Assembly (NCBI GenBank): GCA_965248155.1
Contig: CBDFIO010000001.1
Span: 1,240,001 to 1,304,000, forward strand
Length of the DNA: 64,000 nucleotides
Source of the DNA: RFSX01 sp965248155
GTDB lineage: Bacteria > Bacteroidota > Bacteroidia > Chitinophagales > Saprospiraceae
Direction of reading: 5' to 3'
A program made the position numbers and the translations under genes. The notes below the pieces were generated by a model. The model had not been told where the DNA came from. It did not search any database and saw only the letters and a program-made list of their open reading frames with translations. Positions 34,265-43,714 of this stretch are shown here, piece after piece (the first letter of the stretch is position 1; every line of letters starts with the position of its first letter).

Positions 34265-36688
34265 ATGATAGCAAAATTCATAAAAAATAATTGGATTCAT
34301 TTCGCAGCCATTGTTGCATTTTTCCTAATGACATTCATCCATTTTCATCCCAGGATCCAGGGTAAGAAAGTTCAGTCAGGTGATTATACATCAGTTGTAG
34401 CTATGCAGCAAGAAGTTGTTAAGCATCGTGAAGAAACTGGAGAAATCAGTTACTGGACCAATGGTATGTTTAGTGGTATGCCGACTTATTATATCAAATT
34501 TCCAAGATCTATGGATCTTATTGATGTAGTTAGAGAGATTACACATTTAGGATCATTATCAGAATTTGGCTATTCCTTTTATGGAATGATTTCATTCTAT
34601 ATTCTAATGCTAATACTCGGTATAAATCCAATCCTTGGTATAATTGGGGCTATCGCTTTTGCTTTTAGTACCAATAATATCATACTGTTAGATACGGGGC
34701 ATATGTCAAAGCTGGGGACAGTATTGACAAGTCCATTAATTATTGGCGGCGTTATTTTGGCATATCGCCAAAAGTTTATACTGGGCTTTTTAGTCTTTGC
34801 TACTGCAATGGCTATAAATCTGAAAAGCGATCATCCTCAGATGACCTATTATTTGGCATTAACCCTATTGCCATATATTATTTTTGTCTTTATAGATCAT
34901 TTTAAAAAGAAAGAAATTCTTGGATTTGTTAAATCTTCAGGGATCCTGGTCGTCGCCCTTCTGATCGCTGTAGGATGTTCATCAAGCAAGTTGTTACCAA
35001 CGTATGAGTATTCTAAGGACACAATGCGTGGCAAGCCAATTCTTCAAAATAATAGCTCCAATTTTAGCAGCAGTAATGTTGAAGGATTATCATGGAACTA
35101 TGCTATGATGTGGAGTAATGGAATGGAAGATCTGTTGTCTAGTTTTATTCCATTAGCAGTCGGAGGAAGTTCATCAGAAATGGTATCGTCAGATTCGCAA
35201 TTTGCTAAAGAATTAAGAAAGAGGGGAGTAAATACGAGACAAGGAGTTCAAGCCCCTACTTATTGGGGGAGCCTTCCATTTACAAGTGGTCCATCCTATT
35301 TTGGAGCCGTTATTTTTCTGTTTTTCTTCATGGGTTTGTTCAGTATTAAAGGAAATCTGAAATGGTGGATATTAAGTGGTTTTATTCTTACAGCTCTATT
35401 ATCAATGGGAAAGAATTTTGAAGTTTTCAACCGCTTATTCTTTGATTATTTTCCAATGTATAACAAGTTTAGAACACCGAATTCAATTCTATCAGTTACC
35501 GTCATCATAGTACCTATCCTGGCCTTACTTGGTTTTCAGCATATTTTGGAAAATAAAGATTCAAATATCAAAAAGCTATTGATACCAGGTGTTGGCTTAG
35601 CTGCCTTTTGTCTTTTAGTTGGAATGATTGGACCTGGCTTCTCAGATATGAGTGCGGCTTCAGATGCTCGATATGAACAGATGGGTTTGAGTGCTTCTAT
35701 CTTAAAAGCAGACAGAGCAACGCTGATGAGTGCAAGTGCATACAGGTCTGCAATCTTGATGTTTATATCCTTGGCCTTGGTATGGGCATTTCTAAAGAAG
35801 AAGCTCAATATGAACTTGTTGATTTTAGGAGTTGGATTATTGGCTATTGGAGATTTGGTGTCAACAAATTTCCGCTATTTCAAACCATCAGACTATATTA
35901 CTGAACGTGCAGCAAATAATAGTTTTCAAGCAAGACCTGTAGATCAACAAATTCTACAAGATAAAGATCCACACTACAGAGTGTTTGATCTTTCGATTGC
36001 AACTTTCGAAAGTGCATTAAGTTCATACCACCACAAAACAATTGGCGGATATCATGCAGCTAAACTTCAGCGCTATCAAGATATGATTGATTATCACATT
36101 AGTAAAAACAATCGTAATGTCTTGAACATGCTAAACGCAAAATATATAATTTCCCAGGGAGCAGATAATCAGCCACAAGCACAAAGGAATCGGGCTGCTC
36201 TTGGAAATGCTTGGTTTGTAAATAACTTTCGTATAGTCAATACACCTGATGAAGAAATTGAAGCATTAACAAATTTTGATCCTTTAGCAGAAGCTGTTGT
36301 TCATAATGAATTTTCGAATCAATTGGATGGGAAAGCATTTCAAAAAAGTGGGACTATTAATCTCACTTCCTATTCCCCTGGTGCTATCACTTATAATACG
36401 GATTCAGATAGCGAACAATTGACAGTCTTTTCAGAAGTATGGTATGGCCCTGGAAAAGGATGGAATGCATATATTGACGGAAACCCTGTAGATCACTTTC
36501 GTGCTAACTATATCTTAAGGGCTTTAGTTGTGCCAGCCGGAAATCACGAAATACGATTCGCTTTTGAACCTCAGGCAGTTGCAAAAGGAAAAATGATATC
36601 CTTAATATCTTCAATAATCATATTTGGGGTATTTGCTTTTTATATGTTTAGTCTATTTAAAAAGAAAACAAAAGATTCAAAAGCATAA
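34265..36688 (+). CDS. YfhO family membrane protein
   Basis: An 807-residue polytopic protein with a GT-C-like architecture: an N-terminal helix (about 10-30), a long first periplasmic loop with the family segment VQSGDYTSVVAMQQEV and GEISYWTNGMFSGMPTYYI, about a dozen further helices up to residue 540, a periplasmic domain (about 560-770) and a final helix (about 778-798) followed by a basic tail. YfhO proteins are linked to glycosylation of lipoteichoic acid in Firmicutes; in Bacteroidota they are common and their acceptor is unknown. The start ATG is unambiguous. Its stop is 41 bases upstream of pyrR, which has its own promoter-like signal. Confidence 0.88.
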   Translation: MIAKFIKNNWIHFAAIVAFFLMTFIHFHPRIQGKKVQSGDYTSVVAMQQEVVKHREETGEISYWTNGMFSGMPTYYIKFPRSMDLIDVVREITHLGSLSEFGYSFYGMISFYILMLILGINPILGIIGAIAFAFSTNNIILLDTGHMSKLGTVLTSPLIIGGVILAYRQKFILGFLVFATAMAINLKSDHPQMTYYLALTLLPYIIFVFIDHFKKKEILGFVKSSGILVVALLIAVGCSSSKLLPTYEYSKDTMRGKPILQNNSSNFSSSNVEGLSWNYAMMWSNGMEDLLSSFIPLAVGGSSSEMVSSDSQFAKELRKRGVNTRQGVQAPTYWGSLPFTSGPSYFGAVIFLFFFMGLFSIKGNLKWWILSGFILTALLSMGKNFEVFNRLFFDYFPMYNKFRTPNSILSVTVIIVPILALLGFQHILENKDSNIKKLLIPGVGLAAFCLLVGMIGPGFSDMSAASDARYEQMGLSASILKADRATLMSASAYRSAILMFISLALVWAFLKKKLNMNLLILGVGLLAIGDLVSTNFRYFKPSDYITERAANNSFQARPVDQQILQDKDPHYRVFDLSIATFESALSSYHHKTIGGYHAAKLQRYQDMIDYHISKNNRNVLNMLNAKYIISQGADNQPQAQRNRAALGNAWFVNNFRIVNTPDEEIEALTNFDPLAEAVVHNEFSNQLDGKAFQKSGTINLTSYSPGAITYNTDSDSEQLTVFSEVWYGPGKGWNAYIDGNPVDHFRANYILRALVVPAGNHEIRFAFEPQAVAKGKMISLISSIIIFGVFAFYMFSLFKKKTKDSKA

Positions 36689-36714
36689 GAATTCTGGAAT
36701 ATAACATAAAGCCT

Positions 36715-36722
36715 TATCTTTG
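36715..36722 (+). promoter_or_regulatory. -7 promoter element immediately upstream of pyrR
   Basis: TATCTTTG fits TAnnTTTG and ends only 6 bases before the pyrR ATG at 36729, so a transcript from here would have almost no leader. An exact -33 TTG is missing (TTCTGG at 36692-36697 lies at about the right distance). Confidence 0.45.
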
Positions 36723-36728
36723 ACGTCC

Positions 36729-37280
36729 ATGACACGAGGCCGTCAAATTCTGAGTCCCGAAAGGTTTAAGATTACCCTCTTAAGACTTGCTCATGAGATT
36801 ATAGAAAATTACGCTTCTGAGCCCAGTATTATTATTATTGGAATCCAGGAAAAAGGCGTTATACTCGCCGAAAGATTAATTGATATCCTTAAAAAGAAGA
36901 ATCCCAAAACGATCATACATTTTGGGAAATTAGATATTACCTTTTATAGAGATGATTTCAGAATGAGATCCACCCCGCTTAAGGCCAATTCTACAGATAT
37001 AGAATTCCAAATAGAAAACCAAAAGATTATTCTCATAGATGATGTTCTTTATACCGGAAGAACGATTCAGGCTGCTATGTCAGCCTTACAGGATCTGGGG
37101 AGAGTAGAAAAAATCGAATTACTCGCTATGGTCGATAGAAGATTCAACAGACATCTTCCTATTAAATGCGACTATACAGGAATACAAGTTGACAGTTTAG
37201 ACGAAGCATATGTTCGTGTTCAATGGGAACACCAGGATGGACAAGATAAAATTCTCATTTTTTCAGCACAAAAGAATTAG
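36729..37280 (+). CDS. pyrR: Phosphoribosyltransferase, PyrR-like
   Basis: The ATG at 36729 is favoured over a TTG nine bases earlier; it gives 183 residues. The PRPP-binding loop is IILIDDVLYTGRTIQAAMSAL (about 107-127), preceded by IIGIQEKGVILAERL and DITFYRDDF. This pattern and the position directly upstream of pyrB identify PyrR, which in Gram-positives binds pyr mRNA to attenuate transcription and also has uracil phosphoribosyltransferase activity. I see no clear PyrR-binding leader or attenuator between pyrR and pyrB (7-base gap), so regulation by RNA binding is uncertain here. Confidence 0.9.
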   Translation: MTRGRQILSPERFKITLLRLAHEIIENYASEPSIIIIGIQEKGVILAERLIDILKKKNPKTIIHFGKLDITFYRDDFRMRSTPLKANSTDIEFQIENQKIILIDDVLYTGRTIQAAMSALQDLGRVEKIELLAMVDRRFNRHLPIKCDYTGIQVDSLDEAYVRVQWEHQDGQDKILIFSAQKN

Positions 37281-37287
37281 TTTCTAA

Positions 37288-38229
37288 ATGAGCGAAGGAT
37301 CACTAAGTACATCACATCTCCTCGGAATCAAATATATAAGCAAAGAGGACATTGATCTCATTTTTTCAACAGCTCTCAAATTCAAAGATGTTATCAACAG
37401 ACCGATTAAAAAGGTACCCTCATTAAGGGATGTAACGATCGCGAATTTGTTTTTTGAAAATTCAACAAGAACCAAATTGTCATTTGAACTTGCTGAAAAG
37501 AGATTGTCAGCAGATGTCATTAATTTTTCCTCAGCTTCCAGTTCTGTGACAAAAGGGGAGACACTTTTAGATACAGTTAATAACATTTTATCCATGAAGG
37601 TGGATATCGTAGTTATGCGTCATCCTGCGCCGGGTGCGCACTTTTTTTTATCTAAACATATTGATGCACAAATTGTAAATGCTGGTGATGGTACACATGA
37701 ACATCCTACACAAGCGCTTTTAGACGCCTTTTCCATAAGAGAAAAAATAGGTAAAATTGCTGGAAAGAAGATTTGCATTTTTGGTGATATACTACATTCA
37801 AGAGTTGCTCTTAGTAATATTTATTGCTTGCAGAAACTGGGAGCCAAAGTACGAGTATGCGGACCACCAACGCTTATACCGAAATACATCCAAGCTTTGG
37901 GAGTTGATTATTCTTATGATCTCCGTGATAGTCTTAATTGGTGTGATGTGGCCAATGTCTTAAGAATTCAGTTAGAACGCCAAGATATAGCCTACATCCC
38001 TTCCTTACGAGAATACAGCTTGTATTATGGTATAAATAAGTCTTTATTAGACAGTTTAGATAAGGAAATTGTAATTATGCATCCTGGTCCAATAAATAGG
38101 GGTGTTGAAATAGATAGTGACGTTGCCGATTCTGATCATTCGATAATTTTGCAGCAAGTAGAAAATGGAGTCGCTATTAGAATGGCTGTCCTATTTTTGC
38201 TGGCAAATCAAAGAGGTTCATTCAACTAA
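37288..38229 (+). CDS. pyrB: Aspartate carbamoyltransferase catalytic subunit
   Basis: A 313-residue transcarbamylase that condenses carbamoyl phosphate and aspartate, the committed step of pyrimidine synthesis. The carbamoyl-phosphate site is FFENSTRTKLSFELAEKRL (about 52-70); RHPAPGAHFF, NAGDGTHEHPTQALLDAFSI and MHPGPINRGVEID are further signature segments. Length is typical. It starts 7 bases after pyrR and must be co-transcribed with it. No pyrI or dihydroorotase-like pyrX gene follows; pyrC is 7 kb downstream. Confidence 0.96.
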   Translation: MSEGSLSTSHLLGIKYISKEDIDLIFSTALKFKDVINRPIKKVPSLRDVTIANLFFENSTRTKLSFELAEKRLSADVINFSSASSSVTKGETLLDTVNNILSMKVDIVVMRHPAPGAHFFLSKHIDAQIVNAGDGTHEHPTQALLDAFSIREKIGKIAGKKICIFGDILHSRVALSNIYCLQKLGAKVRVCGPPTLIPKYIQALGVDYSYDLRDSLNWCDVANVLRIQLERQDIAYIPSLREYSLYYGINKSLLDSLDKEIVIMHPGPINRGVEIDSDVADSDHSIILQQVENGVAIRMAVLFLLANQRGSFN

Positions 38230-38311
38230 AGTTTAAATTTTTATTAAAATCATTTATTCTATAACTACAGTACCATTTATCATGTTATTTAGTGAAACAA
38301 AACTTGTATTA

Positions 38312-39718
38312 ATGCAGAAGTTTTTCATAGCCTTTCTTCTAATCTTCTCTTTGAATTCAATGTTGGCTCAAACGCATATTGAATTTAATATTTCTAATTA
38401 TCAGTCTGATACTGTAGTCGTAGGATATTATCTTCTTGACAAACAATTGGTACAGGATACCCTCATCTCTTCTGATCATAATTTTATACTTGAATCCGAA
38501 GAAATGCTTGAACCGGGTGTTTATTTACTCTTACTTAATCCTGACCAAACATTTATCCAATTCCTAGTTAATGATGATGATCAGGAATTCAAGTTAAGTA
38601 TGGATTACCAAGATCCTTCACATTTAATATATGAAGGTTCGAGTGATAATGAATTACTGCAAAACTACATTGATGATATTTCTGCAATCCGCCCAACAGC
38701 ACAAAAATTACGTGATACTATTGATATTTTAAGATCTGCAGATGAGGACTTTTCTATGTTTGAAACAGAATTGGAAAAACTTGATGCATTTGTGGATAAT
38801 TCTCAAAGTGATATTCTTGAATATCATTCTGAGACAATGGCAGCTATGTTGATAAGATCTAATATCTCAATTGATGTCCCGGATTTTCCAAATTCCGAAA
38901 ATCCGAAAATGGATAGATATAGGTATTATAAATCCCACTACTTTGACAACGTTAATCTTTCTGATCCAAATAGTTTGAGAACTCCTTTTTTACAGCAGAG
39001 AGTTGATTATTATATTACAAAGTTAACTCCGAACCATCCGGATAGTATTGCAGTAAGCGTTGATTCTATCCTTAGCTGGATGAGTCCTGCACCAGAAACA
39101 TTCAAATATTACTTGAGTTACTTTTTGAATAAATATGCTGTATCGAAAGTTGTAGGGTATGATGCTGTGTATGTTCATATCGTCGATAAGTATTACGCAA
39201 CAGGCATGGCTGATTGGGTAGATGAAGAAAATCTTGCGAAAATTATTGACAACGCCAATAAGATAAAGCCAGTATTAATAGGAAATATTGGAGAAAATAT
39301 CACCGTATATGATGAATTCAATAATCCTATGAGCATAGATGACATAGATTATGAATATCTGGTATTACTTTTTTGGTCTCCGGATTGTCCGCATTGTAAA
39401 AAGACGATGTCGCAGTTTATTGAATTTGATAAAAAATGGAGAGAGAAAGGTGTGAGAACATTCGCTATATGTTCTAAACATAAAGATGCTATTAAAGAAT
39501 GCTGGGAATATGTAGAGGAAAAAGATATGCTCGGATTTATAAATGGAGCTGATGAATTTCATAGATCCCGATTTAAGATAAAATATAATGTACAAACAAC
39601 TCCAAAGATTTTTATCCTCGATAAGAACAGAGAAATTCTAATGAAAAATATCGGAGGAGACCAGTTGGAACGTGTTATGGAAGAAATCTTAAAAGTTAAA
39701 GCATTAGAAGAAAAGTAG
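38312..39718 (+). CDS. Thioredoxin-fold protein with DUF4369 N-terminal domain
   Basis: The ATG at 38312 is chosen over the ATG at 38282 because it starts a standard signal peptide (MQKFFIAFLLIFSLNSMLA, cleavage before QTHIEF). A DUF4369-like beta domain (about 20-110; YYLLDKQLVQDTLISSDHNFIL) is followed by a helical linker (DUF5106-like, about 115-320) and a TlpA-type thioredoxin domain (about 330-465) with the redox motif CPHC in LLFWSPDCPHCKKTM and the cis-Pro site TTPKIFIL. It probably acts as an extracytoplasmic thiol-disulfide oxidoreductase. It stands alone between pyrB and the aminotransferase. Confidence 0.85.
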   Translation: MQKFFIAFLLIFSLNSMLAQTHIEFNISNYQSDTVVVGYYLLDKQLVQDTLISSDHNFILESEEMLEPGVYLLLLNPDQTFIQFLVNDDDQEFKLSMDYQDPSHLIYEGSSDNELLQNYIDDISAIRPTAQKLRDTIDILRSADEDFSMFETELEKLDAFVDNSQSDILEYHSETMAAMLIRSNISIDVPDFPNSENPKMDRYRYYKSHYFDNVNLSDPNSLRTPFLQQRVDYYITKLTPNHPDSIAVSVDSILSWMSPAPETFKYYLSYFLNKYAVSKVVGYDAVYVHIVDKYYATGMADWVDEENLAKIIDNANKIKPVLIGNIGENITVYDEFNNPMSIDDIDYEYLVLLFWSPDCPHCKKTMSQFIEFDKKWREKGVRTFAICSKHKDAIKECWEYVEEKDMLGFINGADEFHRSRFKIKYNVQTTPKIFILDKNREILMKNIGGDQLERVMEEILKVKALEEK

Positions 39719-39729
39719 GATTAGAATTC

Positions 39730-40929
39730 CTATTTATAACTATCAAGAGTCCTTTTTATTCTGTGCATAGCTTCTGTTAACACTTCTACTGAACTTGCAT
39801 ATGATAATCTAAAAGCATTTTTATCTCCAAATGCAGATCCGCTTACAACTGTGACATGCGCCTCATCCAACAATACATCAACAAATTCATCAGCATCGTG
39901 TATTATTCTTGTACCGTTTGTTTTTCCAAAAAAAGAAGAAATTTCAGGAAAGAAATAAAACGCTCCATCCGGGTCATTGGCATTGATACCATCAATTTCA
40001 TCGAGAAATCCCTTTACAAGTTTTTTCCTAAACAAGAATTGTTCAGTCATTTCAAAAGTTGTACTCATATCAGCACTTAAAGCGTAACTCGCTGCTTTTT
40101 GACCAAAAGCAGTTGCACCAGATGTAACTTGTCCCTGAACTTTCACACATGCTGCCATAATCCATTTTGGCCCTGCCATATACCCTAATCTCCATCCGGT
40201 CATTGCAAAGCCTTTCGACATTCCATTGACAGTTACTGTCCTGTCGATCATCCCGGGCAATGAAGCTATACTATGTGTTTTTCCTTTAAAATTGATGTAC
40301 TCATAAATCTCATCAGAGATAACGTAAAGATCTTGATGCCTTACGATAACATTCGAAAGGCGCTCTAATTCCTCTCGCGAATAAACACTACCAGTTGGAT
40401 TAGAAGGACTTGAAAAAATGATGAGTTTTGTTTTTTCATTTATGGCAGCTTCCAGTTGTTCAGCTGAAACTTTAAAATCTTTCTCTATACCTGCATACAA
40501 ATTTACTGGAGTACCTCCCGCAAATTTTACTATCTCAAAATAGGACACCCAATAAGGTGTGAAAATAATGACCTCGTCTTCTTCATCTAACAGGCTTAGA
40601 CACACATTCGCTATACATTGTTTTGCGCCATTCGAAACTACAACCTGTTTTGGATCATATTCGAGATTATTATCTCTTTTAAATTTGGCGCAAATGGCTT
40701 CCCTGTATTCCAGTAAACCAGGAACCGGTGTATATTTGGTATATCCATCCGATAATGCTTTAGTAGCTGCATCCTTAATATGGTCCGGAGTAGCAAAATC
40801 TGGCTCTCCCAGACTTAGACTTATTACATCAATTCCTTGCGATTTTAACTCCCTTGCTTTCTGAGCCATTTTTATTGTAGCTGACTCAGTCATGTTCTGA
40901 AGTTTCCGAGATAACAAATGTCTAGACAT
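39730..40929 (-). CDS. Pyridoxal-phosphate aminotransferase, class I (aspartate type)
   Basis: A 399-residue fold-type I aminotransferase. ISLSLGEPDFATPDHIKDAA and YTPVPGLLEYREAI are the substrate-side motifs, SSPSNPTGSVYSREELE has the conserved PLP-binding Asn, VISDEIYEYI the Asp, and VNGMSKGFAMTGWRLGYMAGP carries the Schiff-base Lys. The closest recognised class is the Ibeta aspartate aminotransferases of bacteria, which interconvert aspartate/oxaloacetate and glutamate/2-oxoglutarate. It is divergently arranged with the asparaginase-domain gene at 41042, which could feed it aspartate. Confidence 0.92.
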   Translation of the reverse strand: MSRHLLSRKLQNMTESATIKMAQKARELKSQGIDVISLSLGEPDFATPDHIKDAATKALSDGYTKYTPVPGLLEYREAICAKFKRDNNLEYDPKQVVVSNGAKQCIANVCLSLLDEEDEVIIFTPYWVSYFEIVKFAGGTPVNLYAGIEKDFKVSAEQLEAAINEKTKLIIFSSPSNPTGSVYSREELERLSNVIVRHQDLYVISDEIYEYINFKGKTHSIASLPGMIDRTVTVNGMSKGFAMTGWRLGYMAGPKWIMAACVKVQGQVTSGATAFGQKAASYALSADMSTTFEMTEQFLFRKKLVKGFLDEIDGINANDPDGAFYFFPEISSFFGKTNGTRIIHDADEFVDVLLDEAHVTVVSGSAFGDKNAFRLSYASSVEVLTEAMHRIKRTLDSYK

Positions 40930-40948
40930 TAAAATTTCTTATATATGA

Positions 40949-40977
40949 CAAAATTAAATATTTTGTTCTCTGAACAA
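40949..40977 (-). promoter_or_regulatory. Promoter of the aminotransferase gene
   Basis: On the minus strand TTG (40975-40977) is followed after 18 bases by TAATTTTG (40949-40956), both matching the Bacteroidota consensus; the predicted start is about 13 bases before the ATG. Confidence 0.6.
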
Positions 40978-41041
40978 GGATTTAACCAACAAATTTTAAT
41001 TTATAGTTTCTATTTTTTCACTTAAAAGTAAAAGCATACTC

Positions 41042-41542
41042 ATGGACGATTTAATTCAGATATATGTAACAGGCGGAACATTTGATAAAGAGTACAATTT
41101 TATATCGGGAGAATTATATTTTAAGGATACGCATTTAATGGACATGTTTGAATTAGGTCGATCTACATTGAATCTCGATATTAAAACTTTAATGATGCTT
41201 GATAGTCTTGAAATGGGTGAAGAAGAAAGAGAGATTCTCCTGTATCAATGTAAAAAATCAAAGTCCAATAAAATAATTATAACACATGGGACAGACACGA
41301 TTGTAGAGACAGCACAATTTCTTGCTGAATCCGATGTTGAAGGCAAAACAATCATATTAACCGGTGCTATGGTACCTATAGCTTTTGGAACTTCCTCAGA
41401 TGGATTCTTTAATTTGGGATCGGCATTGGCCTTTGCTCAAACTTTAGAACCAGGTGTATATATTGCTATGAATGGACGTTATTTTAATTGGAATAATGTT
41501 CAAAAAAATCGTAAAACCGGATATTTTGAATCTATTGATTAA
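41042..41542 (+). CDS. Single-domain asparaginase (type I/II N-terminal domain only)
   Basis: A 166-residue protein with both catalytic threonine motifs of bacterial asparaginases: YVTGGTFDKEYN (about 8-19) and ITHGTDTIVETAQFL (about 79-93), followed by TGAMVPIAFGTSSDGFFNLGSALAFA. Classical enzymes are about 330 residues and have a C-terminal alpha/beta domain that completes the active site; here the frame ends cleanly after the first domain with no downstream remnant, so it is a natural short form rather than a recent truncation. It is either a smaller amidohydrolase or a binding protein. No ORF for the missing domain is adjacent. Confidence 0.85.
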   Translation: MDDLIQIYVTGGTFDKEYNFISGELYFKDTHLMDMFELGRSTLNLDIKTLMMLDSLEMGEEEREILLYQCKKSKSNKIIITHGTDTIVETAQFLAESDVEGKTIILTGAMVPIAFGTSSDGFFNLGSALAFAQTLEPGVYIAMNGRYFNWNNVQKNRKTGYFESID

Positions 41543-41618
41543 TTTTTGATATAAATAACTGTTAATCAGTAAAAAATATATAATCTAAAATATTAATATT
41601 TTAATTCAAAAAATCTTA

Positions 41619-41645
41619 TTGAGTAAATAATAAGTGTTAATTTTG
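41619..41645 (+). promoter_or_regulatory. Promoter of the OmpA/TSP3 gene
   Basis: TTG (41619-41621), 16 bases, then TAATTTTG (41638-41645), 21 bases before the ATG at 41667. The -7 box fits TAnnTTTG exactly; the spacing is short by two or three bases. Confidence 0.5.
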
Positions 41646-41666
41646 ATCTCTAAACAATTTGGTATA

Positions 41667-43199
41667 ATGAAAAAATTGATCCTGGCTTCAATCCTTTCTT
41701 TAGGTATAATCTTTTCTGTTCAAGCCCAGAATCCATCTTTCCCGTATGGATTATCATTTAAAGCTCTATTCATGGATTATCAATCTCAGAATGGAGGAAG
41801 TATTTCTGAATTCAAATCATATCATCATGGTTTTGAAATAAGTGTACAGAAAAAATTACAAGACAACATCAATATTGTCGTACCAATAAAAGCTGGCGTT
41901 GTTTCTGGCAGTAACTCGGAATCTAATATTTATCACAAAACCGTATATGGTGTTGATGCGCAAGTACAATATCTATTTTACCAACCTGATACCAGAGTCA
42001 CACCTTATGTTCTTGCCGGACTTGGAGCTGTTATGGAGGATGAAGGCAAATTTAATATGCAAATACCTTTTGGTGTAGGAGTCTATTTTAAAGTAAGAGA
42101 AAATGCCTTTATTAATTGGCAGTCAGAATTCAGATACTCCCTTGAAGATGATCGGAATAATCTACATCATGGTATTGGTTTTACTTACTTGTTTGGTAAT
42201 CCGGCTACAAAAGAAGAAAAAGAAGAAAAAGAAGATGATATCACTATTCAAGATAGTGACGGAGACGGTCTTGAAGATGATATCGATTTATGCCCACAAG
42301 TTGCAGGTCCAAAAGAATTAAGAGGCTGCCCGGATATGGATGAAGATGGTATTGCAGATTATAGAGATGAATGCCCTTCTATATTTGGTCTCGCAATCTT
42401 TCAGGGTTGCCCGGATACTGATGGTGATGGTATAAGTGACAGCAATGACGAATGTCCAAATCTTCCCGGAACACAAGAGGCTAATGGATGTCCGGAAACT
42501 GTGATCGAGCGAGAAGATGATATTGTTGCAAATGAAAAGGATGATAAAGACGATAAAGACGGAGCTGTAACTGCAGTTGAAAAAGAGGATACAGATGGAG
42601 ATGGTGTTGCAGATGAAATCGATGATTGTCCTAATATTAAAGGCTCCACTGCGGCAAATGGTTGCCCGGATTCAGATGGTGATGGTATATCTGATTTTGA
42701 TGACAAATGTCCTAACAAAGTAGGATTGAGATCAATGAATGGTTGTCCTGACTCTGATGGTGATGGTATAGACGACAGTCGTGATAATTGTCCTAATACT
42801 GCCGGATCAGTTGCAACAGGAGGCTGCCCTGAAATTGCTAAAGAAGACTTATCAGTTCTAGAGCTGGCAATGAGAGCAGTTTCATTTGACACCGGAAAAA
42901 CCTCATTGAGGGAGGAGTCTTATCCTATACTGAACCAGATTGCAGATATTATGGAGAAGTATCCTGGTTATAACTTACTGATAGAAGGACATACAGATAA
43001 TGTAGGAAGCGCTATTAATAATCAACTCTTATCTGAAAGAAGAGCAAAAGCCTGTTACTCATATTTAAGTGCAAAAGGTATTAGTGAAGATTCTTTAAGT
43101 TTTGTAGGATATGGAGAAAGTCGACCTATAAACAGCAACGAAAGTTTACGAGGAAGATCTCTTAATAGAAGAGTAGAGTTTAAAATGAAGCCCCGGTAA
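41667..43199 (+). CDS. OmpA family porin with thrombospondin type 3 repeats
   Basis: The ATG at 41667 is preferred over the TTG at 41634 since it starts a good signal peptide (MKKLILASILSLGIIFSVQA). Residues about 21-175 form an outer-membrane beta-barrel, 190-400 carry calcium-binding TSP3 repeats (D-x-DGDG-x-x-D followed by C-P: DTDGDGISDSNDECPN and similar, at least six) interrupted by a very acidic/lysine-rich insert (KDDKDDKDG), and about 405-510 form the OmpA domain (IEGHTDNVGSAINNQLLSERRA) with the peptidoglycan-binding Asp and Arg intact. It links the outer membrane to the cell wall and is typically abundant. It is a monocistronic gene with its own promoter. Confidence 0.92.
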   Translation: MKKLILASILSLGIIFSVQAQNPSFPYGLSFKALFMDYQSQNGGSISEFKSYHHGFEISVQKKLQDNINIVVPIKAGVVSGSNSESNIYHKTVYGVDAQVQYLFYQPDTRVTPYVLAGLGAVMEDEGKFNMQIPFGVGVYFKVRENAFINWQSEFRYSLEDDRNNLHHGIGFTYLFGNPATKEEKEEKEDDITIQDSDGDGLEDDIDLCPQVAGPKELRGCPDMDEDGIADYRDECPSIFGLAIFQGCPDTDGDGISDSNDECPNLPGTQEANGCPETVIEREDDIVANEKDDKDDKDGAVTAVEKEDTDGDGVADEIDDCPNIKGSTAANGCPDSDGDGISDFDDKCPNKVGLRSMNGCPDSDGDGIDDSRDNCPNTAGSVATGGCPEIAKEDLSVLELAMRAVSFDTGKTSLREESYPILNQIADIMEKYPGYNLLIEGHTDNVGSAINNQLLSERRAKACYSYLSAKGISEDSLSFVGYGESRPINSNESLRGRSLNRRVEFKMKPR

Positions 43200-43213
43200 A
43201 AGGCAATCAGGCA

Positions 43214-43714
43214 TTACTGATTATTAGATTCTACATTTCGAGCTTTTTGTAGCACTGATTCTTTCATTGAATCATGGTAAGCTGAAAGTTTTTCTACAAG
43301 CAAATCACTATTCGTAGATAATATTCTAAGCGCTAGCAAGCCTGCATTTTTAGCTCCATTCAAAGCAACAGTAGCAACCGGAATTCCATTGGGCATCTGA
43401 AGTATAGAGAGAATAGAATCCCAACCATCAATAGAATTAGATGACTTTATAGGAACACCAATCACTGGAAGCGTAGAAATCGAAGCTACCATTCCCGGAA
43501 GATGAGCAGCACCACCTGCACCTGCAATTATAACTTTTAAGCCATTGGTACGCGCTGATTTAGCATAATCAAACATACGATCAGGAGTCCTGTGAGCTGA
43601 AACGACAGTAATTTCATATTCTATACCAAATTCATTCAATATATCTGCAGCAGCCTTCATAACAGGAAGATCAGAGTCTGATCCCATGATAATACCTACT
43701 TCTATTCCTGACAT
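43214..43714 (-). CDS. purE: N5-carboxyaminoimidazole ribonucleotide mutase
   Basis: A 166-residue class I PurE: IIMGSDSDLPVMKAAADIL, VVSAHRTPDRMFDYAK and AGAGGAAHLPGMVAS are the conserved binding segments, and PIGV/NGAKNAGLLALRIL complete the fold. It converts N5-CAIR to CAIR in purine synthesis. It overlaps the purK gene by 13 bases (43702-43714) and is coexpressed with it, the standard pairing. Confidence 0.96.
   Translation of the reverse strand: MSGIEVGIIMGSDSDLPVMKAAADILNEFGIEYEITVVSAHRTPDRMFDYAKSARTNGLKVIIAGAGGAAHLPGMVASISTLPVIGVPIKSSNSIDGWDSILSILQMPNGIPVATVALNGAKNAGLLALRILSTNSDLLVEKLSAYHDSMKESVLQKARNVESNNQ

Noticed and set aside
37281..37288. PyrR-dependent attenuator between pyrR and pyrB
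   Set aside because: The gap is 7 bases, too short for an anti-terminator/terminator structure.
41550..41566. ACTGTTAATCAGT near-palindrome upstream of the OmpA gene as a member of a motif family with 11497 and 20792
   Set aside because: Short, AT-rich and not identical; no consistent position relative to genes.
42401..42892. 163-codon open frame on the minus strand opposite the OmpA gene
   Set aside because: It mirrors the TSP3 repeat region, whose GAT/GGT-rich codons rarely give stops in the opposite frame; its translation (Ser/Pro-rich repeats) has no start context or domain.
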